In this document: piece by piece, positions 52,861 through 53,313 of the stretch
How the letters are laid out: the number at the start of each line of letters is the position of its first letter
Numbering within the stretch: the first letter of the stretch is position 1
NCBI GenBank assembly: GCA_017536695.1
Contig: JAFXGX010000070.1
Coordinates: 1 to 53,313, forward strand
Direction of reading: 5' to 3'
Origin: Bacteroidaceae bacterium
GTDB taxonomy: Bacteria > Bacteroidota > Bacteroidia > Bacteroidales > Bacteroidaceae
DNA: 53,313 nucleotides
Position numbers and translations under genes: made by a program
The notes under the pieces: generated by a model
Database searches by the model: none
What the model was told of the DNA's origin: nothing
The model's input: only the letters and a program-made list of their open reading frames with translations

Positions 52861-52892
52861 AAAAGGAGAAAGTCATCTTTCTCCTTTTTCTT
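52861..52892 (+). terminator. Terminator after tRNA-Arg
   Basis: AAAAGGAGAAAG, loop TCAT, CTTTCTCCTTTT, then a T-run. Confidence 0.9.
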
Positions 52893-52977
52893 TTTTTTGC
52901 AGAATACGCACTACCCCCGCATGGCCGCTCAACGTAAAATTCTGAGGGATTTCATTTTTACGGCTCACCTGCAAAAG

Positions 52978-53008
52978 TTGGGGGGCTGATATAAAAATGT
53001 TATCTTCG
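52978..53008 (+). promoter_or_regulatory. Promoter of the insertion-sequence gene
   Basis: TTG (52978-52980), 20 nt, TATCTTCG (53001-53008), just upstream of the transposase N-terminal gene. Confidence 0.55.
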
Positions 53009-53024
53009 CATCATAAATAAAAGT

Positions 53025-53313
53025 ATGATGCAAGACGAAAATATATTGTTGGAACTGGCCCGTTTGATACTCCCCTCGGGGTTTGTCGAGAATTTCAAGA
53101 TTACAAGTATTATAAGCAACGATATTGATGTTGAAATCTCTCTGGATGAGTTCGAAAATCTTCCCGAAGAACGCAAAGGACATACATTAGAGTCCAAGGG
53201 TTTCTTGGATGCCGTGACAGTCCGTGATTTCCCTCTTCGTGACAAACGCGTAAACTTCAAGGTTCGCCGTCGTAAATGGTACGACCATACCACCGGGGAA
53301 TACTTCACCAACA
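53025..53313 (+). CDS. ISAon1-type transposase N-terminal protein, cut by the window end
   Basis: An open frame of 96 codons that runs off the right edge (start ATG at 53025 or 53028). It begins MMQDENILLELARLILPSGF, continues with SLDEFENLPEERKGHTLES and ends with DFPLRDKRVNFKVRRRKWYD and TGEYFT. This resembles the separate N-terminal protein of ISAon1-family transposases of Bacteroidetes, in which the catalytic part is read from a second, usually frameshifted, frame. That second frame lies outside the window, so intactness cannot be judged. It starts about 168 nt after tRNA-Arg. Confidence 0.75.
   Translation, partial: MMQDENILLELARLILPSGFVENFKITSIISNDIDVEISLDEFENLPEERKGHTLESKGFLDAVTVRDFPLRDKRVNFKVRRRKWYDHTTGEYFTN

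Overview
The window looks like chromosome of a member of the Bacteroidales, probably Bacteroides/Prevotella-like. The evidence is a primary sigma factor of 286 aa that starts at region 1.2, Bacteroidetes-type promoters (TTTG or TTG, 18-21 nt, then TAnnTTTG or TAnnTTCG), proteins typical of the phylum (DUF4301, DUF1573, TlpA-like lipoprotein, DASS transporter, an ISAon1-type transposase N-terminal protein), and two secreted proteins ending in type IX-like sorting tails. Species cannot be fixed from the sequence alone.

Layout. 1-8.7 kb: a short NtrC-like response regulator, galE, a structured intergenic element, a TlpA-like lipoprotein, a patatin/HD-domain pair, dus, an aspartate-type aminotransferase and a TPR protein. 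8.7-16.5 kb: gyrA (upstream of the TPR gene), a P5-like gene, trmD, pyrK-pyrD, an XRE regulator and a 1.27-kb gap holding a candidate small RNA. 16.5-23 kb: a secreted M6 metalloprotease, a DMT/MFS transporter pair and glutamate decarboxylase. 23-31 kb: rpoD, then a two-gene RyR-domain locus (one protein fuses a PrsW-type intramembrane protease to a RyR domain), clpC, a radical SAM gene and an AraC regulator. 31-40.5 kb: DUF4301, a Rel synthetase with a ruined hydrolase site, DUF1573, a secreted esterase, acyl-ACP thioesterase, LysR and a DASS transporter. 40.8-49 kb: fabD, a GH13 glycosidase, a DUF4919-like protein, a protein kinase-AAA+ ATPase fusion with a YbjN-like partner, and htpG. 49-53.3 kb: NUDIX, PD-(D/E)XK nuclease, holA, an orphan HsdR_N protein, nitrilase-family amidase, tRNA-Arg(ACG) and the start of an insertion sequence cut by the window edge.

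Most genes are housekeeping and sit in short operons closed by strong hairpin terminators, many shared by convergent genes. The accessory loci most worth attention are the RyR/PrsW-RyR pair (24662-26177) and the kinase-AAA+ plus YbjN-like pair (44261-46498). Each begins at its own good promoter, and each joins a putative sensing or signalling module to a proteolysis or unfolding module. Several intergenic regions (about 2089-2335, 22879-23063, 24330-24443, 15883-16030) contain long inverted repeats or promoter-terminator pairs that suggest undescribed RNAs or repeat elements. Function statements rest on motifs read by eye; no database search was possible.
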